From contig OZ255841.1 in assembly GCA_965277835.1 (NCBI GenBank), positions 1,364,001-1,428,000 on the forward strand: 64,000 nt of DNA, read 5' to 3'. Of this stretch, positions 36,006-44,511 are shown piece after piece (within the stretch, counting starts at the first letter, position 1; each line of letters opens with the position of its first letter). The translations under genes and the position numbers were made by a program. The stretch comes from Arcticimaribacter sp965277835. Its GTDB lineage: Bacteria > Bacteroidota > Bacteroidia > Flavobacteriales > Flavobacteriaceae. Below the pieces are notes generated by a model, which did not search any database, was not told the DNA's origin, and saw nothing but the letters and a program-made list of their open reading frames with translations.

Positions 36006-36297
36006 ACTAACTCCTCCTTACTATGCCGTGATTTTTACCTCGACACTTAGTAAAAACACAGACGGGTACAACGCCATGGCAGTTGCAATGGAAGAATTGG
36101 CAAGACAACAACCTGGTTTTTTGGGGTTTAAAAGCGTACGCCAAGGCTTGGGCATTACCATAAGCTATTGGAACACCCAAGAGGCAATAGTACAGTGGAA
36201 AGCCAACGCAGAACACAAAGTAGCACAACTAAAAGGTAAAACCGACTGGTATGCCGACTATGAAGTTGAAATTTGTAAAGTAGAACGCGCGTATTAA
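35998..36297 (+). CDS. Antibiotic biosynthesis monooxygenase (ABM)-fold protein
   Basis: A 99-residue protein with the dimeric alpha/beta barrel pattern of ABM-type proteins: YYAVIFTSTL, then MEELARQQPGFLGFKSVR and ITISYWNTQEAIVQWK, then HKVAQLKG. Many such proteins are small oxygenases or have no proven activity. The start is GTG at 35998, eight bases inside the peptidase gene; no ATG gives a full domain. It is probably translationally coupled to the peptidase. Confidence 0.75.
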   Translation: MNKLTPPYYAVIFTSTLSKNTDGYNAMAVAMEELARQQPGFLGFKSVRQGLGITISYWNTQEAIVQWKANAEHKVAQLKGKTDWYADYEVEICKVERAY

Positions 36298-36308
36298 ATA
36301 CTTTTTAT

Positions 36309-37781
36309 ATGGCATACGACAAGGAAAAGAAAAAGATAATAAATACCCCTGAAGAGTTAGCAGAGATTATAACCCAGCAACTTGATGAGGTAAAGGATGA
36401 ACATATAGGTGTCAGACTATACTTAACCAGCTTAGAAATTACTTTTCTCTTTAGATATGATCTCCACATAGAAAATGTGTTTAAGGAGAATGGATATGTC
36501 ATAGAAGAAAAAACGTTTTTTCAAGACAAGACAACAGAACAGGTACATATAAAAAAAGATGACGCAGGAATAGACAAAAAGTTTAAAATAAGTATAGACT
36601 TTTCAAAAACTGTGTTTAAATATAGAGCGGGTTTTGTGGCAGCGGTTTTTTCAGGGCGCGCTGTTTTTTTTGGAGCAACTTTTTTAAGTGATGTAAATTT
36701 TTCTGAAGCGAATTTTTTAGGTCCCGCATATTTTTGGCAAGCAACTTTTTCAGAAGATGTGAGTTTTATGAAAACTACTTTTTTAGATATTATAGAATTT
36801 AATCACGTAATTTTTTTAGATAAAGTAGCTTTTATAAGTACAACTTTTTCAAAGAGCGTAGATTTTTGGGGAGCAACATTTGAGAAAGAAAGTAATTTTA
36901 GGGGCTGTAGGTTTTTCAAAGAGCCTCGTTTTACTAATACTAAGTTTGAAGATACAGTTATTTTTTTAGAAGCAGAGTTTAAAGAAGATACTGTGTTTTA
37001 TCAAACCTATTTTAAAGGGGCGACTATTTTCTCTCAAGCTATATTTAAAGGACATGCTTTGTTTATTTATAGCGTAATAAGCAACGCATTGGTGTTGCAA
37101 GGGGTAACTTTTGAACAAAATAAGGGCTTAGATTTAGCATCGGCGACAATAACAGGTACAGTCAATCCTTTTGGGTTTAGTTTGCAAGGGTACACCACAT
37201 CTGATAAGACAAACTTATCGGAGTATTATAAAGCGATTAATACCAAATTAGATAGCGTAGATGGTGAAAATATAACTATAGAAGCTATCCCTACTCATAT
37301 AAAACGCGAAACCTTTAGAATATTAAAAGAAGCCTGCGAAAAGCAAAGTAATATTGTGGAGTCTTTGGAGTTTAAAAAGCTAGAGAAAGAAACATTATTT
37401 AAAGAAACTTTAGAGAATGCATCCAAAGGGTTTTTCCCTTTTTTAAAAGCACTCCCGAACCTACTTGTTTTGTCCCTTAACGCAATATCCAATTGGTTTG
37501 GGAGTTCATATTTTCTCGCTTTCTTTTTTACTATTGGCGTTGGGTTACTATTTTTTAATTTATCGTTGTTATACACCATAAAACTTAACTACGCTTTTAG
37601 TTTTAATATTGAACACGGGGTTAAAGACTTTTTAAGTTTTATGAACCCTACCCACGGTTTTGATTATATAGGGTTAGCAGAAAATAATTTAACCACAGGG
37701 TTTTATGTTTTCGACTTCTTAGGACGAATTTTTGTGGGTTACGGTATCTATCAATTCATTCGAGCGTTTAGAAAGTTATGA
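36309..37781 (+). CDS. Pentapeptide-repeat membrane protein, copy 1
   Basis: A 490-residue protein. Residues about 105-270 are a run of pentapeptide-like repeats with Phe at every fifth position (AVFSGRAVFFGATFLSDVNF), which forms a right-handed beta-helix. A helical linker (IKRETFRILKEACEKQ) follows, then two membrane helices: 398-424 (FLAFFFTIGVGLLFFNLSLL) and 472-487 (GRIFVGYGIYQFIRAF), with a loop NPTHGFDYIG. The two-helix C-terminus resembles pore-type (2-TM) segments found after pentapeptide domains, but a TVGYG filter is not present, so channel activity is not shown. It overlaps the second copy by four bases. Confidence 0.75.
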   Translation: MAYDKEKKKIINTPEELAEIITQQLDEVKDEHIGVRLYLTSLEITFLFRYDLHIENVFKENGYVIEEKTFFQDKTTEQVHIKKDDAGIDKKFKISIDFSKTVFKYRAGFVAAVFSGRAVFFGATFLSDVNFSEANFLGPAYFWQATFSEDVSFMKTTFLDIIEFNHVIFLDKVAFISTTFSKSVDFWGATFEKESNFRGCRFFKEPRFTNTKFEDTVIFLEAEFKEDTVFYQTYFKGATIFSQAIFKGHALFIYSVISNALVLQGVTFEQNKGLDLASATITGTVNPFGFSLQGYTTSDKTNLSEYYKAINTKLDSVDGENITIEAIPTHIKRETFRILKEACEKQSNIVESLEFKKLEKETLFKETLENASKGFFPFLKALPNLLVLSLNAISNWFGSSYFLAFFFTIGVGLLFFNLSLLYTIKLNYAFSFNIEHGVKDFLSFMNPTHGFDYIGLAENNLTTGFYVFDFLGRIFVGYGIYQFIRAFRKL

Positions 37782-39214
37782 CATATAACGAGGAAGGAAA
37801 AAGGATAGTAAACACCCTAGAATTAAATAATACTATACACGATCAACTTAAGAAAGTTAAAAATATAAACGGAGAAATCACACTAGACTTATCCAACTTA
37901 GAAATTATTAACATCTTTAATTATAATACCGATGTAGAGAAAATATTAAAGGATAAAGGAGCAATAAAAAAAGGGGTTAAAATAAATATAAACTTTACAA
38001 ACACTGAGTTTAAAAATGCAGCAATCTTTAAAGAAGCGAATATTTCAGGGGAAGTAAACTTTTTAGGAGTGACTTTTTCAAGGAGTGCGAGTTTTTATGA
38101 AACGACTTTTTTAAGGGACACATCTTTTATTCACGCAATTTTTTTAACTAATGCAACTTTTGAAAATACGACTTTTTCAAAGAACGTAGATTTTTGGGGA
38201 GCAACTTTTGAGAGAGAAAGTAATTTTAGGCGCTGTAAATTTTTAGAAAGGACACGTTTTACTAATACTAGATTTGAGAACACAACCAATTTTTTAAGAG
38301 CAGAGTTTGAAGAAGATGCTTTGTTTTATCATACCTATTTTAAAGGGGTTACTATTTTCTCTCAAGCTACATTTAAAGGGCGCGCTTTGTTTATTTATAG
38401 TGTAATAAGTAACGTATTGGTGCTGCAAGGAGTAACTTTTGAGCAAAATAAGGGCTTAGATTTAGCATCGGCAACAATCACAGGTACTATCAATCCTTTT
38501 GGGTTTGGTTTGCAAGAGTACTCCACATCTAATAAGACAAGCTTAACGGGTTATTATGACGAGATTAACAATAAATTCGATCGCATAAATGATAAAAAAG
38601 AAACTATAGGAGCTATACCTACTCGTATAAAACGCGAAACCTTTAGAATATTAAAAGAAGCCTGCGAAAAGCAAAGTAATATTGTGGAGGCTTTAGAGTT
38701 TAAAAAGCTAGAGAAAGAGGCGTTAAACGAGGAATTAGGCGATTTGCCCTTGGTAAAACCTATCAAATGGCTTACATCAAAATTTAGCAATTTCTCTTGG
38801 ATTAAGTCTTGGACTAAGTTTTTGAATGACTTTTGGGATAAAGCAATATTAGGGTTAAATAAGTGGTCTAATAACCATGGCACCTCGCCTGGTCGGGCGT
38901 TCCTTTTTACTGCTGGAGTTGGGTTGGTTTTTTTTAATTTATCATTGTTATGCATTTCAAAACTTGACTATACTTTTTGTCTTGATATATCTATTTGCGA
39001 TAAGTCTATTTGTGATATGTCTTTTTGTGATATAGAAATAATTATAAATGGGCTTAAAGACTTTTTAAATTTTATGAACCCCACCCATGGTTTTGATTAT
39101 ATAGGGGATGAGGTTAAGTTAACAACAGGGTTTTATATATGGGACTCTATAGGGCGAGTTTTTGTAGGTTACGGTATTTATCAATTCGTTCAAGCGTTTA
39201 GAAAGTTTAGGTAA
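37778..39214 (+). CDS. Pentapeptide-repeat membrane protein, copy 2
   Basis: A tandem paralogue of the previous gene (478 residues), starting at the overlapping ATGA. Its central repeats and the segment YSVISNVLVLQGVTFEQNKG through LKEACEKQSNIVEALEFKK are nearly the same, while the N-terminus is shorter and the linker before the membrane part has an insert (about WLTSKFSNFSWIKSWTKFL). The membrane helices are at 374-393 and 458-475. Between them a short repeat SICDK, SICDM, SFCDI (38990-39034) is present that copy 1 lacks. The function is unknown; co-expression with copy 1 is likely. Confidence 0.75.
   Translation: MTYNEEGKRIVNTLELNNTIHDQLKKVKNINGEITLDLSNLEIINIFNYNTDVEKILKDKGAIKKGVKININFTNTEFKNAAIFKEANISGEVNFLGVTFSRSASFYETTFLRDTSFIHAIFLTNATFENTTFSKNVDFWGATFERESNFRRCKFLERTRFTNTRFENTTNFLRAEFEEDALFYHTYFKGVTIFSQATFKGRALFIYSVISNVLVLQGVTFEQNKGLDLASATITGTINPFGFGLQEYSTSNKTSLTGYYDEINNKFDRINDKKETIGAIPTRIKRETFRILKEACEKQSNIVEALEFKKLEKEALNEELGDLPLVKPIKWLTSKFSNFSWIKSWTKFLNDFWDKAILGLNKWSNNHGTSPGRAFLFTAGVGLVFFNLSLLCISKLDYTFCLDISICDKSICDMSFCDIEIIINGLKDFLNFMNPTHGFDYIGDEVKLTTGFYIWDSIGRVFVGYGIYQFVQAFRKFR
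38990..39034 (+). repeat. Three 15-bp repeats inside copy 2
   Basis: Three 15-base units (TCTATTTGCGATAAG, TCTATTTGTGATATG, TCTTTTTGTGATATA) encode SICDK-SICDM-SFCDI. They lie in the loop between the two membrane helices and are absent from copy 1. They look like a recent local expansion. Confidence 0.6.
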
Positions 39215-39234
39215 TACGCGGTGTTGTTTGTTCG

Positions 39235-39265
39235 AGGTAGCAATTAAAATGTAGTAACGCTACCT
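39235..39265. terminator. Weak hairpin between convergent genes
   Basis: AGGTAGC (39235-39241) pairs with GCTACCT (39259-39265) across a 17-base loop between the convergent pentapeptide and small lipoprotein genes. It has no U-tract, so it is only a weak terminator candidate. Confidence 0.2.
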
Positions 39266-39628
39266 GCTGTCTTTCCAAATCAATGTTTTTTCTGTTTGCG
39301 TACTAAAACTAGGGCATTTTCCATCGCCTTTGCCTGTTATTCCACCGTCTGGGGCGCAAATTCTGTTGCACATTGTGTCGTATAAATAGTTGAACTGGTC
39401 GCAGCAATCAGACGTAATATAGTAATAGGTAGTTGTGTTGGTTTTCCACCGCCACACACTTGCAGGGGGGTTGCGTACGCGCTCTTGCTTAATTTGGTTT
39501 ATCTTGTCTTCAATACAGGTTGGGGTAGTGTTTTGCGTATCTTCTTTGGCACACGACCATAGCACCAAAAAAACAAATACTGTTTTAGCTAAGGTTTTTA
39601 TTCTCGCTACACTTTTATAAAAAATCAC
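39260..39628 (-). CDS. Small Cys-rich lipoprotein (DUF6970-like)
   Basis: A 122-residue lipoprotein: signal and lipobox (FLVLWSCAKED), then a short domain with Cys residues in CIEDKINQIK, YYITSDCCDQFNYLYD and CNRICAPDGGITGKGDGKCP. The phrase SDCCDQFNYLYD and CAPDGG occur in small flavobacterial lipoproteins that I associate with DUF6970. The Cys residues may form disulfides in the periplasm. The function is unknown. It lies seven bases after the GNAT gene, in the same direction. Confidence 0.65.
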   Translation of the reverse strand: MIFYKSVARIKTLAKTVFVFLVLWSCAKEDTQNTTPTCIEDKINQIKQERVRNPPASVWRWKTNTTTYYYITSDCCDQFNYLYDTMCNRICAPDGGITGKGDGKCPSFSTQTEKTLIWKDSR

Positions 39629-39635
39629 GCAATGT

Positions 39636-40100
39636 TCAGTTTAGTGTTTCGGTGTTTATTCTCATTTTCAATAAATCGGGTTTAAACCCTTTTTTCTTAT
39701 ACGCCTTTAGCGCGCTTTCGTTTTCGTTATACACCTCTAATACAATTTCTGTTATATTTCTTTTGTTAGCCCAGTCAATTAAATGTTCCACTATTTTTCC
39801 GTTTACGCCTTTTCCCCTGTGTTTGGGAGACACATACATAAACCCTAAATACGCATGCTTGTCTGGTGTCTTATAATGCTTTGCGTTTTGAATAAGCGCA
39901 TATCCCGAGGCAATAGCCTCTCCGTCAATTGTAGCAATTATTAGGTGTGCGTCTTCTCGTTCCATAAGATCTATTAAGTCATAGTATGTTATAGGGTCGC
40001 CTTTTAGATTTGGAGCAAACGGACGCTCATAGCGAATAACCTCTTGTTCAAATTCTTTTAATATATCAAGGTCTTTTATTTCGGCTTCGCGTATTTCCAT
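39636..40100 (-). CDS. GNAT-family N-acetyltransferase
   Basis: A 154-residue acetyltransferase with the GNAT fold. Motif A with the acetyl-CoA loop is YVSPKHRGKGVNGKIVEHLI, and the C-terminal motif B region ALKAYKKKGFKPDLLKM is typical. The substrate (amine of a protein or small molecule) cannot be told. It lies between the serine hydrolase gene and the small lipoprotein gene on the minus strand. Confidence 0.85.
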   Translation of the reverse strand: MEIREAEIKDLDILKEFEQEVIRYERPFAPNLKGDPITYYDLIDLMEREDAHLIIATIDGEAIASGYALIQNAKHYKTPDKHAYLGFMYVSPKHRGKGVNGKIVEHLIDWANKRNITEIVLEVYNENESALKAYKKKGFKPDLLKMRINTETLN

Positions 40101-40108
40101 AGTCGTAT

Positions 40109-41257
40109 TTAGTTTAATTCAATGACTTTATATTTAACTAATATGTCTATTATCTGATGCGTATATTTTCTCGAATTTCCCGAACCCAAATTTGATAAGC
40201 AAATTAGAGTTAAATTGTTTTTAGGGAAGCGTATCATATAGCTACTAAACCCCCAATCGCCTCCTTCGTACCAAACCGTTTCGAGGGTTTTAAAACGTCC
40301 TATAACCAACCCAAACGCATCGTTCGATTTGTCGTGTTGAAACGTCATTGTTCTATGCATTAAATTATAAAACGCTTCGCCTCCAAATGCTTTTGTCTGA
40401 AAATTGACAACCCATTTTTTTAAATCGCTTATAGTAGTGTACATTCCGCTTCCTCCGTAGTGAGGTGAATTTCTGTTAATTTGTAAAAACCCTTCGCCTT
40501 TATAATTTAGATAACCTTGTTCTATTAAACTCTCCGTGTTTTCGTCGTCTCTATAATTATACCCATTTACTCTATTTGGAATAACCCGAAAAATATCATC
40601 GTTTATAAGTGTATGGGTCATGTTTAGGGGGTCAAATATTTTTTGTTTAGCGAACTCCGAGAACCTCATCCCCGATACTTTCTCTACAACTTTAGTTAAC
40701 AACATATAATTGATATTGCTATATGACCACTGTGTCCCAGGTTTATACATTAACTCTTTATTGTTCAGCGAAGCCGCTATGGCAGTATCAATATCAAAGA
40801 AATTTAAGCTACTCCAATCCGTTCCGTTTTGCCTTGGGTTATGGTAGTAGTCATTTATTCCACTAGTCATATATATCAAATGCTTTATTTTAATGTCGTG
40901 TTGATAGTTAGGAAAATTGGGGATATATTTTTTAATATTGTCCTCCATCGACACCTTACCGTCGAGTATTAGTAGGGCTATACAAGCAGCCGTAAATTGT
41001 TTAGACAGCGATGCTATATTAAACGCCGACTTGGAATTAATAGGAATTTTATACTCTAGGTTTGCCAGTCCATACCCTTTCTCAATAATAAAATTGGTGT
41101 CTTTAACTACACCAACCATATACCCTGGAGTTCTAAGGTTTATATGTTGAAATAAGCTGTCAATTTCTTTAATTAAACCAGCCTCGTTTTTTGTTTGAGA
41201 ATTAGCTTGACATATAATAAGTATCTGGAAAAATAATATGAGGTAGCGGTATTTCAT
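40109..41257 (-). CDS. Exported serine hydrolase (beta-lactamase/PBP4* family)
   Basis: A 382-residue exported protein (signal YLILFFQILIICQANSQ). Class C-type active-site motifs are present: SxxK in NIASLSKQFTAAC, YxN in WSYSNINYMLL, and a C-terminal HYGGSGMYTT near the third motif. Such serine hydrolases include esterases and D-amino acid peptidases; antibiotic resistance is not implied. The start at 41257 is chosen over 41266 because it begins the signal peptide. It is 33 bases after hemB on the same strand. Confidence 0.85.
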   Translation of the reverse strand: MKYRYLILFFQILIICQANSQTKNEAGLIKEIDSLFQHINLRTPGYMVGVVKDTNFIIEKGYGLANLEYKIPINSKSAFNIASLSKQFTAACIALLILDGKVSMEDNIKKYIPNFPNYQHDIKIKHLIYMTSGINDYYHNPRQNGTDWSSLNFFDIDTAIAASLNNKELMYKPGTQWSYSNINYMLLTKVVEKVSGMRFSEFAKQKIFDPLNMTHTLINDDIFRVIPNRVNGYNYRDDENTESLIEQGYLNYKGEGFLQINRNSPHYGGSGMYTTISDLKKWVVNFQTKAFGGEAFYNLMHRTMTFQHDKSNDAFGLVIGRFKTLETVWYEGGDWGFSSYMIRFPKNNLTLICLSNLGSGNSRKYTHQIIDILVKYKVIELN

Positions 41258-41290
41258 AACACACAATTTAACTAAAAAAACCTAAAGTAG

Positions 41291-42265
41291 TTACCCCAAA
41301 AGCCAAACTATATCCTTAGCGCAGTAGGTTGCAATAAGCGATGCCCCTGCCCGTTTAAAGGCGACTATCTGTTCGTAGGCTATGGCATCGTAGTCAATCC
41401 AACTTTTTTGTGCAGCAGCTTTTAGCATGGCATACTCACCGCTTACTTGGTAGGCAGCAATGGGAGTGTTTATTTTATTTTTCAAATCACGGATAATATC
41501 CAAATACGCTATCCCAGGTTTTACCATAACAATATCGGCACCTTCGTCAATATCGGCTTGGGCTTCTGCAAGAGCTTCTTTGCGATTATGAAAATCCATC
41601 TGATAAGTTTTTTTGTCACCAAACCCAGGGGCAGAATCTAATGCCGAGCGAAAAGGACCATAAAAGCTAGACGCATATTTGGCACTATAACTCATTATTG
41701 CTGTATTATGAAACTGTGCTTCTTCCAAAAGTTTCCGAATGGCTAAAACCCTGCCATCCATCATATCACTTGGGGCAACAATATCGGCACCTGCCTTGGC
41801 ATGAGACAATGCCATTTGTGCTAATAGCTCTATAGTCGCATCGTTCACTATCAAACCGTCTTCTACAACGCCATCGTGTCCATAAGACGAATAAGGGTCT
41901 AAGGCGACATCGGTCATCACTACCATTTCGGGTACAGTGTCTTTAATTGTAGCCACAGCTCTTTGCATTAGCCCGTTTGGGTTCAGTGCTTCTGTCCCTT
42001 TGTTGTCTTTTAATGCATCAGGAATTTTTGCAAACAACAACACCGCTTTAAGCCCCATGCTCCAGAGTTCTTGTGCTTCTTGTTTCAATATATCTAAACT
42101 CATTCTATAATAGTCGGGCATCGAGTTAATCTCTTCTTTTATGCCTGTCCCTTCTACTACAAAAAGAGGTACTATAAAATCGTTGGGCGACACATAATTT
42201 TCGCTAACAAGGTCTCTAATAGACTGCGAACTTCTAAGCCTTCTGTTACGATGAATTGGAAACAT
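41291..42265 (-). CDS. hemB: Delta-aminolevulinic acid dehydratase (porphobilinogen synthase)
   Basis: It condenses two 5-aminolevulinate molecules to porphobilinogen. The two active-site lysines are in SYSAKYAS and VMVKPGIAYLD. The metal region reads TDVALDPYSSYGHDG: the zinc cysteines of zinc-dependent enzymes are replaced by Asp/Ala, so this should be the Mg- or K-dependent, zinc-free form. The 324-residue length is normal. It is the last of the minus-strand heme genes, two bases after the antiporter gene. Confidence 0.95.
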   Translation of the reverse strand: MFPIHRNRRLRSSQSIRDLVSENYVSPNDFIVPLFVVEGTGIKEEINSMPDYYRMSLDILKQEAQELWSMGLKAVLLFAKIPDALKDNKGTEALNPNGLMQRAVATIKDTVPEMVVMTDVALDPYSSYGHDGVVEDGLIVNDATIELLAQMALSHAKAGADIVAPSDMMDGRVLAIRKLLEEAQFHNTAIMSYSAKYASSFYGPFRSALDSAPGFGDKKTYQMDFHNRKEALAEAQADIDEGADIVMVKPGIAYLDIIRDLKNKINTPIAAYQVSGEYAMLKAAAQKSWIDYDAIAYEQIVAFKRAGASLIATYCAKDIVWLLG

Positions 42266-42267
42266 AA

Positions 42268-43545
42268 TTAATGGGGGTTATTACTTTCTTCGAGAATTTC
42301 TGTCATGGTTTTTTCTTCGGTTTCCTCTGGGTTCTCAACAACATCACGCTGCGGTTTTTTCAAAGTACCTAGTATCATAATTAGCATAGACACAAGTATA
42401 ACAACCAATAGAACGCGGTCATCTATAATAGCGTTCTCGGAGTCTATAAATTTAATGTCCTTAATTTGCAAGAACAGTAAAATACTAATCAACCCTCTTG
42501 GAGACATATATACCAAAGGCGATGGCTTTACTTTAAAAGTAGTAACCGTAAAATAAAAATAACGGATTACAAGCATAATACCAAAAATAGAAACCCCATA
42601 GATAAACGGAGTAAGCGAATTGAACTGGGTTAAACTAATAGAAAATCCAAAAAATAAAAAGAAAAATGTTTTTACCAAAAATGTAGATTCGGCTGTAAGA
42701 ATATGAAAATCGTGTAATTCTTTCTTTGTTTGACTTATGTCTAAAAAGCGTTTTAGAAAGCTCGGTAATAAGGCTTGAAAATTTCCTAGGAATAATCCAA
42801 AAATGAAAATAGTAACTAAAGCAGGAAGATGGAAAAGTTTACCAAGTGCATATACCAAAATAAGAAGTGCTAACACTAGAAAAAACTTTACATGGTGTTT
42901 TATTTTTTGAGTTAGTTGAACTAAAAGATATGTGATTATTAAAGAAACCACGATTACACCAATAATTTGAAGCCCAAGAAAAACCAGAGACTCTCCACTG
43001 AGCATCGCTTGGTTTGACTGAAATTGGCGTATGGCATAATTGAAAATCATAATCCCTAAAATATCCGAAAACGTGGACTCATAAACGACAAATTCTTTTT
43101 CGCGATTTAGAAGCCCCGCAGCAGACGGTATTGCCACTGCACTACTAATTATAGATAAAGGAATAGCAAAAATAAGAGCCGTTCTATGTTCTAGCTCCAA
43201 AAGGTGTTCGAACGCTAGACTTATTACAATTATATTGAGAATTAAAATAAACGCAGCAGCAAAAAAGCCTTTAAGAATTATAGGGAGCTTTTCTTTTTTT
43301 ATGTCCAGTTCTAAGGCACCTTCTAGTACAATTAAAATTAACCCAATAGTACCAAGCACAGGAATTACAGAATCGAGAAACTCAAACTCTGTAAACCCAT
43401 ATATATTTGTTATCAATCTAATAACAATGCCCGTAAACATTAATAACACAACAGACGGGAATTTTGTTTTTCTGGCTATAATATCAAATACATACGAAAA
43501 AACGATAAGTAACGGAAGAGCGATTAAAATGGCTAAAGTGTTCAT
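42268..43545 (-). CDS. Cation:proton antiporter (CPA family)
   Basis: A 425-residue inner-membrane protein with about 12 helices, starting MNTLAILIALPLLIVFSYVF. Segments such as LIVLEGALELDIKKEKLP, IPLSIISSAVAIPSAAG and STFSDILGIMIFNYAI match the monovalent cation:proton antiporter-1/2 class (Na+/H+ or K+/H+ exchange). The C-terminus is a short acidic tail (NPEETEEKTMTEILEES). It lies between hemF (48 bases away) and hemB (two bases away), so it is likely in the heme operon though its role in heme synthesis is not apparent. Confidence 0.85.
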   Translation of the reverse strand: MNTLAILIALPLLIVFSYVFDIIARKTKFPSVVLLMFTGIVIRLITNIYGFTEFEFLDSVIPVLGTIGLILIVLEGALELDIKKEKLPIILKGFFAAAFILILNIIVISLAFEHLLELEHRTALIFAIPLSIISSAVAIPSAAGLLNREKEFVVYESTFSDILGIMIFNYAIRQFQSNQAMLSGESLVFLGLQIIGVIVVSLIITYLLVQLTQKIKHHVKFFLVLALLILVYALGKLFHLPALVTIFIFGLFLGNFQALLPSFLKRFLDISQTKKELHDFHILTAESTFLVKTFFFLFFGFSISLTQFNSLTPFIYGVSIFGIMLVIRYFYFTVTTFKVKPSPLVYMSPRGLISILLFLQIKDIKFIDSENAIIDDRVLLVVILVSMLIMILGTLKKPQRDVVENPEETEEKTMTEILEESNNPH

Positions 43546-43593
43546 TCGTATTTTATTATTAAGTTAATATAATAAAAGCATATTCGATTATGT

Positions 43594-44499
43594 TTATAAA
43601 AGCCAGTTTTTTGGATTTTTTAAAACAGATATAAGCTTTGCCTCTGGCGAATTTTCTTTTGGCTTATGATTATAAACCCATTGTACCTTAGGGGGCAAAC
43701 TCATTAGAATGCTTTCAATCCTTCCGTTGGTTTTTAACCCAAAAAGAGTGCCTTTGTCATGCACTAGGTTAAACTCAACATATCGCCCTCTTCTTATTTC
43801 TTGCCAGTTTTTTTGTGCTTCTATAAAATTAAGTTCTTTTCTGCGGTTTATAATAGGTAAATAGGCATTTAAAAAATTATCGGCAACATCAGTAACAAAA
43901 CTATACCATTGATCTATTGACCGCTCTGAAGTAGATTTTAGGTAGTCAAAAAATAGACCTCCTATTCCTCTTGCCTCATTTCGGTGTGAATTCCAAAAAT
44001 AGGTGTCGCATTTCTTTTTGTATTCAGGGTAAAATTTCGAGTCGTGACGGTCGCAAGCATTCTTGCAAACTCGATGAAAATGAACTGCATCTTCTTCAAA
44101 CAAATAATAAGGGGTTAAGTCTTGCCCTCCTCCAAACCATTGGTTTGTTATGTCGCCATTAGGGTTATATACTTCGAAATACCGCCAGTTCGCATGCACA
44201 GTTGGTGCCATTGGATTTTTTGGGTGTAGCACTAAACTTAACCCACAGGCATAGAAAGAAGATTCATCTACGTTTAAATAGGCTTGCATAGTGTCGGGGA
44301 GTATGCCATATACTTTAGAAATATTAACCCCGCCTTTTTCAAAAACATTCCCATTCTCAATTATACGTGTTCTTCCGCCACCGCCTTCGGGTCTTTCCCA
44401 AAGGTCTTCTTCAAATGTTGCCCCGCCATCAACTTCTTCTAAGGCAAGCGTAATTTTATCTTGAAGTGTACAAATATAATTATAGAACAAATCCTTCAT
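43594..44499 (-). CDS. hemF: Oxygen-dependent coproporphyrinogen III oxidase
   Basis: It converts coproporphyrinogen III to protoporphyrinogen IX using oxygen. Family blocks are complete: FEEDLWERPEGGGGRTRII, VHANWRYFEVYNPNG, WFGGGQDLTPYYLFEEDAVHF, RRGRYVEFNLVHDKGTLFGL and the C-terminal ESILMSLPP. At 301 residues it is the usual length. An oxygen-dependent enzyme fits the aerobic respiratory genes downstream in the window. It lies 12 bases after hemE. Confidence 0.95.
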   Translation of the reverse strand: MKDLFYNYICTLQDKITLALEEVDGGATFEEDLWERPEGGGGRTRIIENGNVFEKGGVNISKVYGILPDTMQAYLNVDESSFYACGLSLVLHPKNPMAPTVHANWRYFEVYNPNGDITNQWFGGGQDLTPYYLFEEDAVHFHRVCKNACDRHDSKFYPEYKKKCDTYFWNSHRNEARGIGGLFFDYLKSTSERSIDQWYSFVTDVADNFLNAYLPIINRRKELNFIEAQKNWQEIRRGRYVEFNLVHDKGTLFGLKTNGRIESILMSLPPKVQWVYNHKPKENSPEAKLISVLKNPKNWLL

Positions 44500-44511
44500 G
44501 GGATAGTCTTT

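Noticed and set aside
39235..39265. AGGTAGC/GCTACCT hairpin as a strong rho-independent terminator
   Set aside because: The loop is 17 bases and no U-tract follows on either strand; kept only as a low-confidence feature.
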